Positions 15,676-24,222 are shown, counted from the first letter of the stretch. The stretch: 49,054 bases of DNA from Cupriavidus yeoncheonensis (GCF_905397275.1 NZ_CAJPUY010000033.1:1-49054); one strand, 5' to 3'. Translations and numbers: made by a program. Notes: generated from the letters alone by a model not told the origin.

Positions 15676-16599
15676 ATGAAGCGTGTGACGATCTACGGAT
15701 GGATCTCGGCTGCGGTCGCGGTGATGGCTGCGTCGGCGCTGAGCCTTGCGTGGCTGTCGCGGCCCTCGCCGCGGGTGCTGACGCAGGCGGATATCGACGC
15801 CGCCGTGCTGCATACGCTGCAGACCAAGAGCCTGCCATCGCGCACCGCGCGCGCTGCCGAGGCCATCCGCCAATCCGTGGTGGAAGTGCGCAGCTTCGCG
15901 CCGGCCGAGCCGGAGGTCGAAGCCGCGTCTGCGCCGCGCGCCCGGCGTGATCCTCCCGCCTCCCGGCATAAGTCCTCACCGCCATCGCGGCGTGCGCCGC
16001 CCGAGGAACTGGCCAAGGGCGATCCGCCTGCCGGCGAGGATCCGGCAAAGGGCACGCGCGAAGCGCGTCACATTGGCTCGGGCGTCGTCGTGACCGAAAG
16101 CGGGCTGGTGCTGACCAGCTACCACGTCGTTGCCGACGCCAAGCGCGTGGAGGTCATGTTTCACGATGGCCAGACTTCCGAGGCGACGGTGATGCAGGCG
16201 ATCCCGGAAAAGGACCTCGCCCTCGTCAGGCCGAAATCCATTCCCGACGACCTGCCGGCCGCGACGCTCGGCTCCAGCCGCAACCTTGCGCCGGGTTCCG
16301 AAGTCGTGGCCGTCGGCTTCCCGTTCGGCATCGGGCCGTCGGTGTCCGCCGGCGTGGTGTCGGGACTCGACCGGCAGTTCGTGTCGCCGGACAAGAAGCA
16401 GAGCCTGAACAACCTGATCCAGTTCGACGCGGCCGCCAACCCCGGCAATTCGGGCGGCCCGCTGGTGAACATGGACGGCGAAGTGGTCGGCATCGTCACC
16501 GCCATCCTCAACCCCAACCAGAGCGGCACTTTCCTCGGGATCGGCTTTGCCGTCACGATCGAGAGCGCCGGCGCTTCTATCGGAACTTCTCCTTTCTAG
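15676..16599 (+). CDS. Membrane-anchored HtrA-like serine protease without PDZ
   Basis: The 307-residue protein starts with an uncleaved-looking membrane anchor (residues 7-28), then a Pro/Ala/Arg-rich linker (about 75-127), then a trypsin-like HtrA/DegP domain. The triad is visible: His150 in TSYHVV, Asp180 in EKDLALV and Ser259 in NPGNSGGP. It ends just after the protease fold (FLGIGFAVTIES) with no PDZ domain, whereas DegP/DegS carry one or two. The active site would face the periplasm. It precedes moxR by 12 bp, so the two are almost certainly cotranscribed. That makes it a candidate partner of the MoxR/VWA module. Confidence 0.88.
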   Translation: MKRVTIYGWISAAVAVMAASALSLAWLSRPSPRVLTQADIDAAVLHTLQTKSLPSRTARAAEAIRQSVVEVRSFAPAEPEVEAASAPRARRDPPASRHKSSPPSRRAPPEELAKGDPPAGEDPAKGTREARHIGSGVVVTESGLVLTSYHVVADAKRVEVMFHDGQTSEATVMQAIPEKDLALVRPKSIPDDLPAATLGSSRNLAPGSEVVAVGFPFGIGPSVSAGVVSGLDRQFVSPDKKQSLNNLIQFDAAANPGNSGGPLVNMDGEVVGIVTAILNPNQSGTFLGIGFAVTIESAGASIGTSPF

Positions 16600-16611
16600 A
16601 CGCGGAGGCCT

Positions 16612-17625
16612 ATGAACGAGCAAGCTCATGGCGCGACGGACAGCGCCGACCTGATGGAGCGCCTGCTGTACGAGGTGAAGCGGGTGGTGGTGGGGCAGGA
16701 CCACTTCCTCGAACGCGTGCTCGTGGCCATGCTTGCCGGCGGCCACCTGCTGGTGGAAGGCGTGCCGGGCCTCGCCAAGACGCTGACCGTCAACACATTG
16801 GCCAGGACCATGAGCGGGTCCTTCAAGCGCATCCAGTTCACGCCGGATCTGCTGCCGGCGGACCTGGTCGGCACGCGCATGTACAACCAGGGCACGGGGG
16901 AGTTCTCGACCGTGCGCGGGCCGGTCTTCGCCAACCTGCTGCTGGCGGACGAAATCAATCGCGCGCCGGCAAAGGTGCAGAGCGCGCTGCTCGAAGTCAT
17001 GCAGGAGAAGCAGGTCACGATTGCGGGCGAGACGCATCGCGTGCCCACGCCTTTCCTGGTCATGGCGACGCAGAATCCGATCGAGACCGAAGGCACCTAT
17101 CCGCTGCCCGAGGCGCAGGTCGACCGCTTCATGATGAAGGTGCTGGTCGGGTATCCGAGCGAGGAGGAAGAGGTCGTCATCGTCAATCGCGTCACCGGCC
17201 CCCGCATCAGCGTGAGTGCGATTGCCACCCCGGAGCATCTGGCGGACCTGCAGGAAGAATGCCGCCGCGTCTACGTGGACCCGTCGCTGGTCCAGTATGC
17301 AGTGCGCGTGGTGGCGGCCACCCGCAAGCCCGCAGGCTACGGCCTGGAAGACATGGCGCGCTACATCGCGTTCGGCGCCAGCCCCCGTGCCACCATCGGC
17401 CTGGTCGAAGGCGCGCGGGCGCTGGCGTTCCTGCGCGGCCGGAACTATGCCGTGCCCGAAGACGTGATCGACCTCGTTCCCGACGTGTTGCGCCACCGCC
17501 TGTCGCTGTCGTACGAGGCCATGTCGGATGGTGCGACGGCGGACCAGCTCATCACGCGCATCCTGCAGGCGCTGCCGGTTCCGGAGCGCCCGCTCGAATC
17601 CCATGTTCGGGCGGCTGTTCGGTAA
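16612..17625 (+). CDS. MoxR family AAA+ ATPase
   Basis: The 337-residue protein has the MoxR layout: Walker A in GVPGLAKT (about residues 52-59), Walker B LLLADEINRAP near 110-120, sensor 1 MATQNPIETEGTYPLPEAQ and the C-terminal lid domain. MoxR ATPases act as chaperones that mature or remodel partner complexes, commonly with DUF58 and VWA proteins, both of which follow here. GGAGGCCT lies just 5' of the ATG. Its last codons overlap the start of the DUF58 gene by 23 bp. Confidence 0.93.
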   Translation: MNEQAHGATDSADLMERLLYEVKRVVVGQDHFLERVLVAMLAGGHLLVEGVPGLAKTLTVNTLARTMSGSFKRIQFTPDLLPADLVGTRMYNQGTGEFSTVRGPVFANLLLADEINRAPAKVQSALLEVMQEKQVTIAGETHRVPTPFLVMATQNPIETEGTYPLPEAQVDRFMMKVLVGYPSEEEEVVIVNRVTGPRISVSAIATPEHLADLQEECRRVYVDPSLVQYAVRVVAATRKPAGYGLEDMARYIAFGASPRATIGLVEGARALAFLRGRNYAVPEDVIDLVPDVLRHRLSLSYEAMSDGATADQLITRILQALPVPERPLESHVRAAVR

Positions 17626-18613
17626 GCGCCCGCGCGGCGCCGAAGCGGCGGCCAGCGGCCCCGCGCGTTCCGGCGCGGCGCTGGCGAGCATCGGCGCACG
17701 GCAGGCCGAGACGCTGTTGCGGCGTCTGGAATGGACCGTGGTGCGGCGCCTCGACGGGCTGCTGCAGGGCGACTACCGCACGCTGTTCCGCGGTTTCGGA
17801 CTGGATCTTGCCGACCTGCGCGAATACCGTCCCGGCGACGATGTGCGGCATATCGACTGGAACGTGACGGCGCGGCTGCAGACGCCGCACGTGCGCGAGT
17901 TCCAGGAGGATCGCGACCTCTCGGCGTGGTTCGTGCTCGACCTGAGCGGGTCGGTGGAATTCGGCTCGGGCGCGGTGCGCAAGCGCGACCTGCTGAGCGA
18001 CTTCACCACCGTCATGGCCTTGCTGCTGACGCGCTATGGCAACCGCATCGGCGCCGTGCTCTATGGCGGAGCAAGCGACGCGGAGGCATCGATGATCCCG
18101 CCGCGCTCTGGCCGCCGCCAGCTGCTGCACCTGCTCGATCGCATGCACGCCACCCCGGCCGTGTGTCCCGGCGAGACCCGCCTGCGCGACCTGCTGGAGC
18201 GCGCGCGGGCCGTCGCAAAACGGCGCTCGGTGATGTTCGTGGTCTCGGATTTCATCAGCGCTCCGGGCTGGCAGACGTCGCTCGCCATGCTGGCCCGGCG
18301 CCATGAAGTCGTCGCCGTGCGGCTGGTCGATCCGCTCGAGATGGCGTTGCCCGACCTCGGGCTGGTCGTGCTGCAGGATGCCGAATCCGGCGAACAGATG
18401 TTCATCGATACGCATGACCCCGCGTTCCGCAAACGGTTCGCTGCGGTCGCCCAGAACCGCGAGGCCGAGCTGCGCCTCGCGTTCGCGCGCGCCGGCGTGG
18501 AATGCCTGACGCTCTCGACCTACGCGCCCATCGACCTGGCATTGCTGCAGTTCATGCGCGAGCGCCGCTTCCGGCAAGGAGCGGACAGGGGCGCGCCCGT
18601 GGGGGCGACATGA
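17603..18613 (+). CDS. DUF58 protein (MoxR partner)
   Basis: The 336-residue protein carries the DUF58 signature REYRPGDDVRHIDWNVTAR near residues 70-90, followed by a VWA-like half with FVLDLSGSVEFG. DUF58 proteins nearly always follow moxR and are thought to form a cytoplasmic or membrane-associated part of the MoxR/Bat complex. No membrane segment is evident. The start (MFGRLFGKR) lies inside the moxR 3' end and the stop overlaps the next ATG (ATGA), pointing to tight translational coupling. Confidence 0.88.
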   Translation: MFGRLFGKRPRGAEAAASGPARSGAALASIGARQAETLLRRLEWTVVRRLDGLLQGDYRTLFRGFGLDLADLREYRPGDDVRHIDWNVTARLQTPHVREFQEDRDLSAWFVLDLSGSVEFGSGAVRKRDLLSDFTTVMALLLTRYGNRIGAVLYGGASDAEASMIPPRSGRRQLLHLLDRMHATPAVCPGETRLRDLLERARAVAKRRSVMFVVSDFISAPGWQTSLAMLARRHEVVAVRLVDPLEMALPDLGLVVLQDAESGEQMFIDTHDPAFRKRFAAVAQNREAELRLAFARAGVECLTLSTYAPIDLALLQFMRERRFRQGADRGAPVGAT

Positions 18614-19671
18614 CCGAGACCATGAACCGGCTGCCCCTGTTCAGCTTTCTCTGGCCCGGCATGCTCTGGCTGCTCGCGCTGGTGCTGGTGCTGGGCGCGG
18701 GCTACATCTGGCTCGACACGCGCCGGCGGCGTGCAACGGTGGCCCATCCCGCAATGAGGTCCATCGGCGTGGCCATGCAGGGCAGCACCGGCTGGCGCCG
18801 TCACGTGTCGGCCGCGCTGACGCTGCTGGCCCTGAGCGCGCTCATCTTTGCCATTGCCCGTCCCCAGGCGGTGATGACGCTGCCTTCGCGCATCAAGACC
18901 GTCATCCTCGTCATCGACCTGTCGGGCAGCATGCGCGCGCAGGATGTGCGCCCGAGCCGCATCCGTGCCGCCCAGCAGGCGGCCAGGGTGCTGCTCGACG
19001 CCCAGCCGGCAAGCGTGAGCGTGGGGGTGGTGGCGATGGCGGGAACGGCTGCGCTGGCACAGGCGCCCAGTCACAGCAAGGACGACGTGGCCGCGGCAAT
19101 CGAAGGGCTGAAGCCGCAGGGCGGCACGGCCCTGGGCAACGGCCTGCTCGTTGCGCTCACGACGCTGCTGCCGCAGGCCGCCAGCGACGCGGAACGCCTG
19201 ATGAACGGCGGCGACGTCGCGCCGGCGAAAAAGCCGGGCGCACCCGGCGACGATGACGCCGTGACGCCCGGCTCCTATGCTGCGGGCGCGATCGTCCTGT
19301 TCTCCGATGGCGAAAACAACGCAGGCCCCGCCGCGGAGCAGGCCGCGCAGCTTGCGGCCATGTACGGGGTGCGGGTCTATACCGTCGGCGTCGGCACGAT
19401 CGAAGGCGTCGTGCTGTCGGCGGAGGGCTGGTCGGCGCGCGTCAGGCTGGACGAGAAGGTGTTGAAGCAGGTCGCCGACGTCACCGGGGCCGAGTACTTC
19501 CGGCTTGAAGACGCCGCCTCGCTGAAGAAGGTGTATCGCGCGCTCAATGCGAGGCTGGCATTCGACAAGCGTGACCAGGTCGAAGTGACCGCGTTCTTCG
19601 CGGCGGCTGGCGCGTTGCTGGCGGCCTGCGCCGGGCTGCTGTCCTTGTGGTGGTTCGGGCGGGTGTTGTAG
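18610..19671 (+). CDS. Membrane VWA-domain protein (BatA-like), copy 2
   Basis: The 353-residue protein has membrane segments near residues 14-34, 68-83 and 330-350, with a VWA domain between and a full metal site: DLSGS at 103-107, Thr in GGTALGNG and Asp in LFSDGEN. It holds an acidic insertion (residues 206-222, GAPGDDDAV) that copy 1 replaces with a basic one. Start ATGA overlaps the DUF58 stop. The usual next genes of such operons (DUF4381, a TPR-VWA BatB and BatD) are missing; a BON gene follows in the opposite direction instead. Confidence 0.88.
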   Translation: MTETMNRLPLFSFLWPGMLWLLALVLVLGAGYIWLDTRRRRATVAHPAMRSIGVAMQGSTGWRRHVSAALTLLALSALIFAIARPQAVMTLPSRIKTVILVIDLSGSMRAQDVRPSRIRAAQQAARVLLDAQPASVSVGVVAMAGTAALAQAPSHSKDDVAAAIEGLKPQGGTALGNGLLVALTTLLPQAASDAERLMNGGDVAPAKKPGAPGDDDAVTPGSYAAGAIVLFSDGENNAGPAAEQAAQLAAMYGVRVYTVGVGTIEGVVLSAEGWSARVRLDEKVLKQVADVTGAEYFRLEDAASLKKVYRALNARLAFDKRDQVEVTAFFAAAGALLAACAGLLSLWWFGRVL

Positions 19672-19720
19672 GGCTGGCCCACGACCATTGCCGCCCGAAC
19701 GCCGGTATCGACGTGCGGCG

Positions 19721-20200
19721 CTAGCCTTGCAGGGCCGGAATGTTGCCCGCTTCGTCGTGCACGGTCAGTCCGTCTTCGATGTCCGCGACGCCTGGCACCG
19801 CCCACACGGCGGACAGCACGGCGTCATACTCGTCCGCGAGGACATGGCCGCTCAGGCAGACGGACCCGCCGGCAACATCGACACCGATCGCACGGGGATG
19901 GCTGACCACGTGACCCAGCCGCGCACGAATCCGCTCGCTGATCTCATAGTCGCCCGAGCGCACCTTTTCATCCGCTGCCACGTACGTTCGCGCCCGCGCG
20001 GAGAGACCACGCGCGTGATCGAGCACACGTTTTGCCTGCGTCTGCGCGTAGTCGCTCAGGTCATGGCCTCCGGCCTCCGCCTTGTCCCTGAGCATGGCCC
20101 GCCGCCGTGCACCCAGCTGTGGATCGAACAGGTACATCAGCGCGGCACCGGCCACTGCGGCGACGGCCAGATCGATGAGGTTGCGGTTTCCTGTACGCAT
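19721..20200 (-). CDS. BON-domain protein with N-terminal membrane segment
   Basis: The 159-residue protein begins with a hydrophobic segment (LAVAAVAGAALMYLFDP, residues 11-27) followed by the basic GARRRAMLRD typical of this group. A BON domain fills about residues 85-150 (ISERIRARLGHVVSHP … VSLSGHVL-type strand … AVPGVADIEDGLTVHD). BON domains bind membranes or lipids in envelope-stress proteins such as OsmY. GGAGAGGCAGAT precedes the ATG. It is convergent with the second VWA gene. Confidence 0.85.
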   Translation of the reverse strand: MRTGNRNLIDLAVAAVAGAALMYLFDPQLGARRRAMLRDKAEAGGHDLSDYAQTQAKRVLDHARGLSARARTYVAADEKVRSGDYEISERIRARLGHVVSHPRAIGVDVAGGSVCLSGHVLADEYDAVLSAVWAVPGVADIEDGLTVHDEAGNIPALQG

Positions 20201-20407
20201 ATCTGCCTCTCCTTCGATGATGAATCGGTCAACGGCGGTTCCGATGCCACCGCATCTTCGCGTTGTCGCATGCGGCGTGCCTGCGTGCCAGGTGACCTAC
20301 TTGCCACGGCAAACACGGCGCGTGGCGGCGACAGCGTGCCGTACCGGTGCGTTCATACAGCGGGATGTAATTCAGCCCGACCGCGTCAGGCCGGGGCACC
20401 CCGCGGA

Positions 20408-21001
20408 TCAGGACGCCCCGTCACGGCCGGAAATCAGGCTATCGACTGACGTGACCATGGCGATTGCCGCGATGTTCTTCATCGCATGGCGGTGGTCGTC
20501 CTCGTTCCTCGCGGCGCACGCGTCTTCGACCACCGTGACCCGGTAGTCCCGGTCATGCGCCTCGCGCGCCGTGGCTTCAACGGCCCATGTGGTGCTGACT
20601 CCGACCAGCACCAGGTGTTCGACCTGAGCGGGCCTGAGCAGCGTCTCGAGCGCCGTGCCGGAGAAGGCGCTGATCCGATGCTTGACGACCACGCTGTCGG
20701 AGGACAGCACATCGAGGCCCTCGACGAATTCGGTGCCCCAGGTGCCCAGCGTCAGTGCGCCGATCGCGTGGGCCTTGCCAAAGAACGGCGAGGACTTGGG
20801 TTGCTCGGCATACGTGCCGGAGAATCCGACCTTTACGAAAATCCGTGGCCACTGGCACGCGCGCGCATGGGCAACGACCTTGTTGGTCTTCGCGACGAGA
20901 TCGCGCGCGCTTGCCTGCGCGGCTGTGCCGCCGCCTGCCAGCTTGCCTTGCGCATGGACGATGTCGTTGATGAGGTCCAGGACAATCAGGGCGGTCTTCA
21001 T
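20408..21001 (-). CDS. Isochorismatase-family protein lacking the catalytic Cys
   Basis: The 197-residue protein has the isochorismatase/nicotinamidase fold pattern: Asp9 in LIVLDLINDIV and Lys107 in VVVKHRISAFSGT, two members of the Asp-Lys-Cys triad. At the third position, where the family reads GVxTxxCVExTAR, this protein reads GVSTTWAVEATAR with Ala140. The codon is GCC on the minus strand, so it is not a one-base ambiguity of TGC or TGT. Either the enzyme is inactive as a hydrolase or it uses another chemistry; the isochorismatase itself also lacks this Cys. It is 47 bp downstream of the isocitrate-lyase-family gene, probably one operon. Confidence 0.85.
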   Translation of the reverse strand: MKTALIVLDLINDIVHAQGKLAGGGTAAQASARDLVAKTNKVVAHARACQWPRIFVKVGFSGTYAEQPKSSPFFGKAHAIGALTLGTWGTEFVEGLDVLSSDSVVVKHRISAFSGTALETLLRPAQVEHLVLVGVSTTWAVEATAREAHDRDYRVTVVEDACAARNEDDHRHAMKNIAAIAMVTSVDSLISGRDGAS

Positions 21002-21048
21002 GGCAACTCCGGGACGTGCGTTGGACCGGCGCTTGACGACTTCGACGT

Positions 21049-21933
21049 TCAGTCGTCGGTCTTGTACCGCGCTTCGAGTTCGTCGTACATAGGCTTCCTG
21101 ACCAGGCGCTGGCGTTCGCTGAAGGGCGCGACGATGGCCGGGTCCTCGTCCATCTTGCCGTTCGCCTGCAAATTGCCGAGCGCCTGCTGCATGCCGCGCA
21201 CGGCACCCTGCAGCGCGGCATTGGCATAAAGCACGAGGCCGTAGCCAAGGCGCTCCAGCGCATCGCGGCCTTGCACCGGCGTCTTGCCGCCGATGACGAT
21301 ATTGATCAGCAACGGCACCTTGAACAGGCCGGGCAGGCGCGCAATGTCGGAGAGGTCCTCGATGGCCTCGAGAAAGAGGATATCGGCGCCGGCCTCGGCA
21401 AAGCGGTGGCCACGTTCGATCGCGTCTTCGATGCCGTGCACGGCGGCGGCGTCCGTGCGCGCGACGATCTGGAAATCGGGATCATCGCGCGCATCGGCCG
21501 CGGCGCGGACCTTGCCCACCATCTCGTCCGTGCTGACGACATGCTTGCCGGCGAAATGCCCGCACTTCTTCGGCATCACCTGGTCCTCGAGCTGGATCGC
21601 GTCCGCCCCGGCACGCTCGAGCGTGCGTACCGCATGCCGAACGTTCAGCGCATTGCCGAACCCGGTGTCGGCATCCACGAGCAGCGGCAGGTCAACGGCA
21701 TCCCGCACCCGCGCGGTGTGCTCGGCGATGTCGCTCAGGCCTATGAAGCCGAGGTCGGGCAGTCCGAATGACATATTCGTGACGCCGGCGCCGGTCAGGT
21801 AGACCGCTTTGAAGCCGAGGTCTTCGATCACCCTTGCGCTCATGGCGTTGAACGCGCCGGGCATGAGCAGGCCCTGCTTCGACGCGACCTGCTGGCGGAA
21901 TGCCTGTCTGCGGGAGGAGGTGGTGGAGGTCAT
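21049..21933 (-). CDS. Isocitrate lyase/PEP mutase family enzyme
   Basis: The 294-residue protein has the family core: MPGAFNAMSARVIEDLGF, the metal site LLVDADTGFGN, QLEDQVMPKKCGH with the catalytic-loop Cys (KKCGH) and IVARTDA. It resembles methylisocitrate lyase, 2,3-dimethylmalate lyase and oxaloacetate decarboxylase relatives, all of which cleave or decarboxylate 2-oxo or 2-hydroxy acids. The exact substrate cannot be told. GGAGAC precedes the ATG at 21933. The next gene is the Cys-less isochorismatase homologue. Confidence 0.88.
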   Translation of the reverse strand: MTSTTSSRRQAFRQQVASKQGLLMPGAFNAMSARVIEDLGFKAVYLTGAGVTNMSFGLPDLGFIGLSDIAEHTARVRDAVDLPLLVDADTGFGNALNVRHAVRTLERAGADAIQLEDQVMPKKCGHFAGKHVVSTDEMVGKVRAAADARDDPDFQIVARTDAAAVHGIEDAIERGHRFAEAGADILFLEAIEDLSDIARLPGLFKVPLLINIVIGGKTPVQGRDALERLGYGLVLYANAALQGAVRGMQQALGNLQANGKMDEDPAIVAPFSERQRLVRKPMYDELEARYKTDD

Positions 21934-22293
21934 GAGGCGTCTCCGATCTGTTGGGTCGCTGGCAGCATCAAATGGGGGGGGGCGAACGCTGTGCCGGGGC
22001 GTACGGCAGCAGCAGCGGGGCCTGTGTCCGGCGGGCATCGCAAAAAAGGGGCAATGGACTGGTTGTAGTTCACGCCGCGGCCTTATTCCAGCATGAACCA
22101 CGCCGACCGCGGAAAGTGTTCAAGTGCCGTCGACGGCGTCGCCCGTCAATCGGGTATTGCCCTTGCAGCGTTGCATTGGCGGGGCAGCATTTCGGAAAAC
22201 CAGTGCATGGCGCGGCGCTTTTCTTGCCGGTCATGGCCGATGTGTTTACGATCCGCCGATTCCAGACCGCCCCCAATCCGATCTTCGGCCATC
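21934..22293. other. Intergenic region between divergent genes
   Basis: This 360-bp gap must hold both promoters. It contains a run of seven G (about 21975) and a 12-bp perfect palindrome GCCGTCGACGGC at 22126-22137. I see no convincing -35/-10 pair and no small gene. Confidence 0.4.
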
Positions 22294-23769
22294 ATGTCCT
22301 CGCCTGCGACCCGCAACAGCCGCTTTCCCGTGTCAACCGTGTTGGCCCATCTTGTCGCCGCTGCACTGCTGGCCGGTTTGGCCGCGTGTGGCTCCGATGA
22401 TCCGGCCAGCCCAGCCAGTCCGGCCACCACAGCCAGCCCAGCCAGCCCAGCCAGCCCGGTTGCCAGCGAACCCGCACCATCCGAGCCTTCTGCTGGTACG
22501 CCGCTGCAAACGCTCAGCGGCACCGTCAGCGGCATGACCGGTTCCGGCCTGGTCCTGCAGAACAATGGGGGCGACGACGTCGCAATCCCGGCCAATGGCA
22601 GCTTCAGCTTCGCGACGAAGATCGCGAGCGGGGCGAACTATGCCGTGACCGTCAAGACGCAACCGGGCGTGCCCCGGCAGAACTGCACCGTCAGCAATGG
22701 CAATGGCACGCTCGTTGCGAGCGTCTACACCAGCGTAGCGGTGACCTGCGCGGCGCTGACGCCGCGTTTCGCATACGTGGTGAACAGGAATTCCACATCG
22801 GTATCGGTCTTCACCGTGGATGCCTCGACCGGCGCGCTGGCAACGAGCAGTTCCGCATCGACGGGCGTGGATGCTTATGACATTGCGTTGGCGCCCGGGG
22901 GCAAGATGGCCTACATTCCGTCGCATGGCAATAGCACGATTTCTGCTTATGCCATCGCTGCTGCTTCCGGCGCGCTGGTTCCGATCTCGGGCTCGCCATT
23001 CTCGAATGGCACGGGTACAGCGCCCCGGACTCTCGCTGTCTCACCCGATGGCAGGTTCGTCTATGCGGTGAATCAGTCTGGAAACTCCATTTCGATCCAT
23101 GCCGTGGACGCTGCCAGCGGAGCGCTTTCTCTGGTCGGCACGCCGGTGGGCATAGGGCGGCAACCCATGTCCATCGGTATCACGCCAGACGGCAGGTTTC
23201 TCTATGTCTCGAATTTCGACGATATGAACATTTCGGCGTTCGCCGTCGATCGGGTTGCCGGTACGCTGACGGGAGTGGGAAGTTCGCCGTACCCCGTGGC
23301 AGGCGGAAATGCCAACATGATTGCGGTGGATCCACGTGGCAAGTTCCTTTATGTCACCAATCACAACGGCAATTTGGTCAACGGCTTTGCCATCGACAGT
23401 GCCACTGGCGCCCTTACGGCAGTGCCCGGTTCGCCGTTCCCCACCGGGGGGCTGACCGCGTTCGGGGTCACGGTCGATCCGTCGGGAAAGTTCGTGTATG
23501 TGGCGAACATCAGTTCCAACAACATCTCCGGGTTCACGATCGACCCTGCAAGCGGAGCGCTGACGAGGATCGCGGGCTCTCCGTTTCTGTCCGGCGTAAG
23601 CCCATACTCCATCAAGGTCGATCCGAGTGGCAGGTTTGCGTATGCCACGAATACGGCTTCAGGCAATGTCACGGCCTACACGATTGATGCAGCCAGCGGA
23701 GCTCTGACCAGTGGCGCGTCGTTCGCGACGGGTATTTTCCCCGTTGCTGTCGATTTCCTTGCGCAATAA
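22294..23769 (+). CDS. Seven-bladed beta-propeller lipoprotein (lactonase/YVTN type)
   Basis: The 491-residue protein has a lipoprotein signal peptide with lipobox LAGLAAC at about residue 34, an Ala-Ser-Pro linker (about residues 39-60), a small beta domain (about 62-150) and then seven repeats of about 47 residues with the pattern G(R/K)FxYVxNxxxxxISxFxID.ASGAL. Seven repeats match a seven-bladed propeller of the lactonase/YVTN group. It would be anchored in the outer or inner membrane facing the periplasm or outside. Whether it is enzymatic or adhesive is not clear. The ATG at 22294 was chosen because it gives the lipobox. Confidence 0.85.
   Translation: MSSPATRNSRFPVSTVLAHLVAAALLAGLAACGSDDPASPASPATTASPASPASPVASEPAPSEPSAGTPLQTLSGTVSGMTGSGLVLQNNGGDDVAIPANGSFSFATKIASGANYAVTVKTQPGVPRQNCTVSNGNGTLVASVYTSVAVTCAALTPRFAYVVNRNSTSVSVFTVDASTGALATSSSASTGVDAYDIALAPGGKMAYIPSHGNSTISAYAIAAASGALVPISGSPFSNGTGTAPRTLAVSPDGRFVYAVNQSGNSISIHAVDAASGALSLVGTPVGIGRQPMSIGITPDGRFLYVSNFDDMNISAFAVDRVAGTLTGVGSSPYPVAGGNANMIAVDPRGKFLYVTNHNGNLVNGFAIDSATGALTAVPGSPFPTGGLTAFGVTVDPSGKFVYVANISSNNISGFTIDPASGALTRIAGSPFLSGVSPYSIKVDPSGRFAYATNTASGNVTAYTIDAASGALTSGASFATGIFPVAVDFLAQ
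22405..22463 (+). repeat. Short tandem repeat coding Ala-Ser-Pro
   Basis: About six imperfect copies of a 9-bp unit (agccagccc) encode PASPASP-type linker residues just after the lipobox Cys of the propeller lipoprotein. The unit is in frame, so slippage would change linker length without breaking the gene. Confidence 0.7.
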
Positions 23770-23959
23770 CGCTGGCAGGTAGGGTGCTCGCGAGAAAGAC
23801 GCCCCGGGGCAAGACGTGACCGGAAGTCTGGCCGCGAGGACGTGCGCATCACTTCGCTTGCCGGGCTTCTTTTATGGCTGGCCGGACGCGTGTTTCAATA
23901 CCGGACAGACGCTCTTCGTCGACTGCGGGAAATCGCTAGGCGGGTTGGGGATCTGACAT

Positions 23960-24181
23960 TCAGGCCCTGCCGCGCAGCGGCTTGAGCAGGTCCGTCAGTC
24001 CGTTGTGGTCCAGCTCGTGCATCAGCGCCAGCAGGCGGCCGATTTCGCCGGGCGGGAAGCCCTCCCGCGCGAACCAGTTCAGGTAGTTGCCGGGCAGGTC
24101 GGCGATCAGCGTTCCCTTGTGTTTGCCGAATGGCATCTGGCGGGTGACAAGCAGGAGAAGAGATTCGCTGTCCGGCAGCAT
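23960..24181 (-). CDS. DUF3820 protein
   Basis: The 73-residue protein contains MPFGKHKGTLIADLPGNYLNWFAREGFPPGEIGRL, split by family as the MPFGKHKG turn and the LPxxYLxWF helix, both hallmarks of DUF3820 (sometimes labelled quorum-sensing-regulated virulence factor). It is cytoplasmic with no known enzymatic role. No clear ribosome site precedes the ATG. It is the last leftward gene below the nag-type operon, separated from it by a strong hairpin. Confidence 0.8.
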   Translation of the reverse strand: MLPDSESLLLLVTRQMPFGKHKGTLIADLPGNYLNWFAREGFPPGEIGRLLALMHELDHNGLTDLLKPLRGRA

Positions 24182-24222
24182 GGTCGGTGATTACTGGGGT
24201 TTGGCAGGCATTGTAGCGCCCC

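Noticed and set aside
22126..22137. Palindrome GCCGTCGACGGC as an operator
   Set aside because: Twelve-base GC palindromes are expected by chance in this base composition, and no partner site was found.
22405..22463. Possible CRISPR or satellite repeat
   Set aside because: The unit is 9 bp, in frame and codes for an Ala-Ser-Pro linker; there are no spacers.
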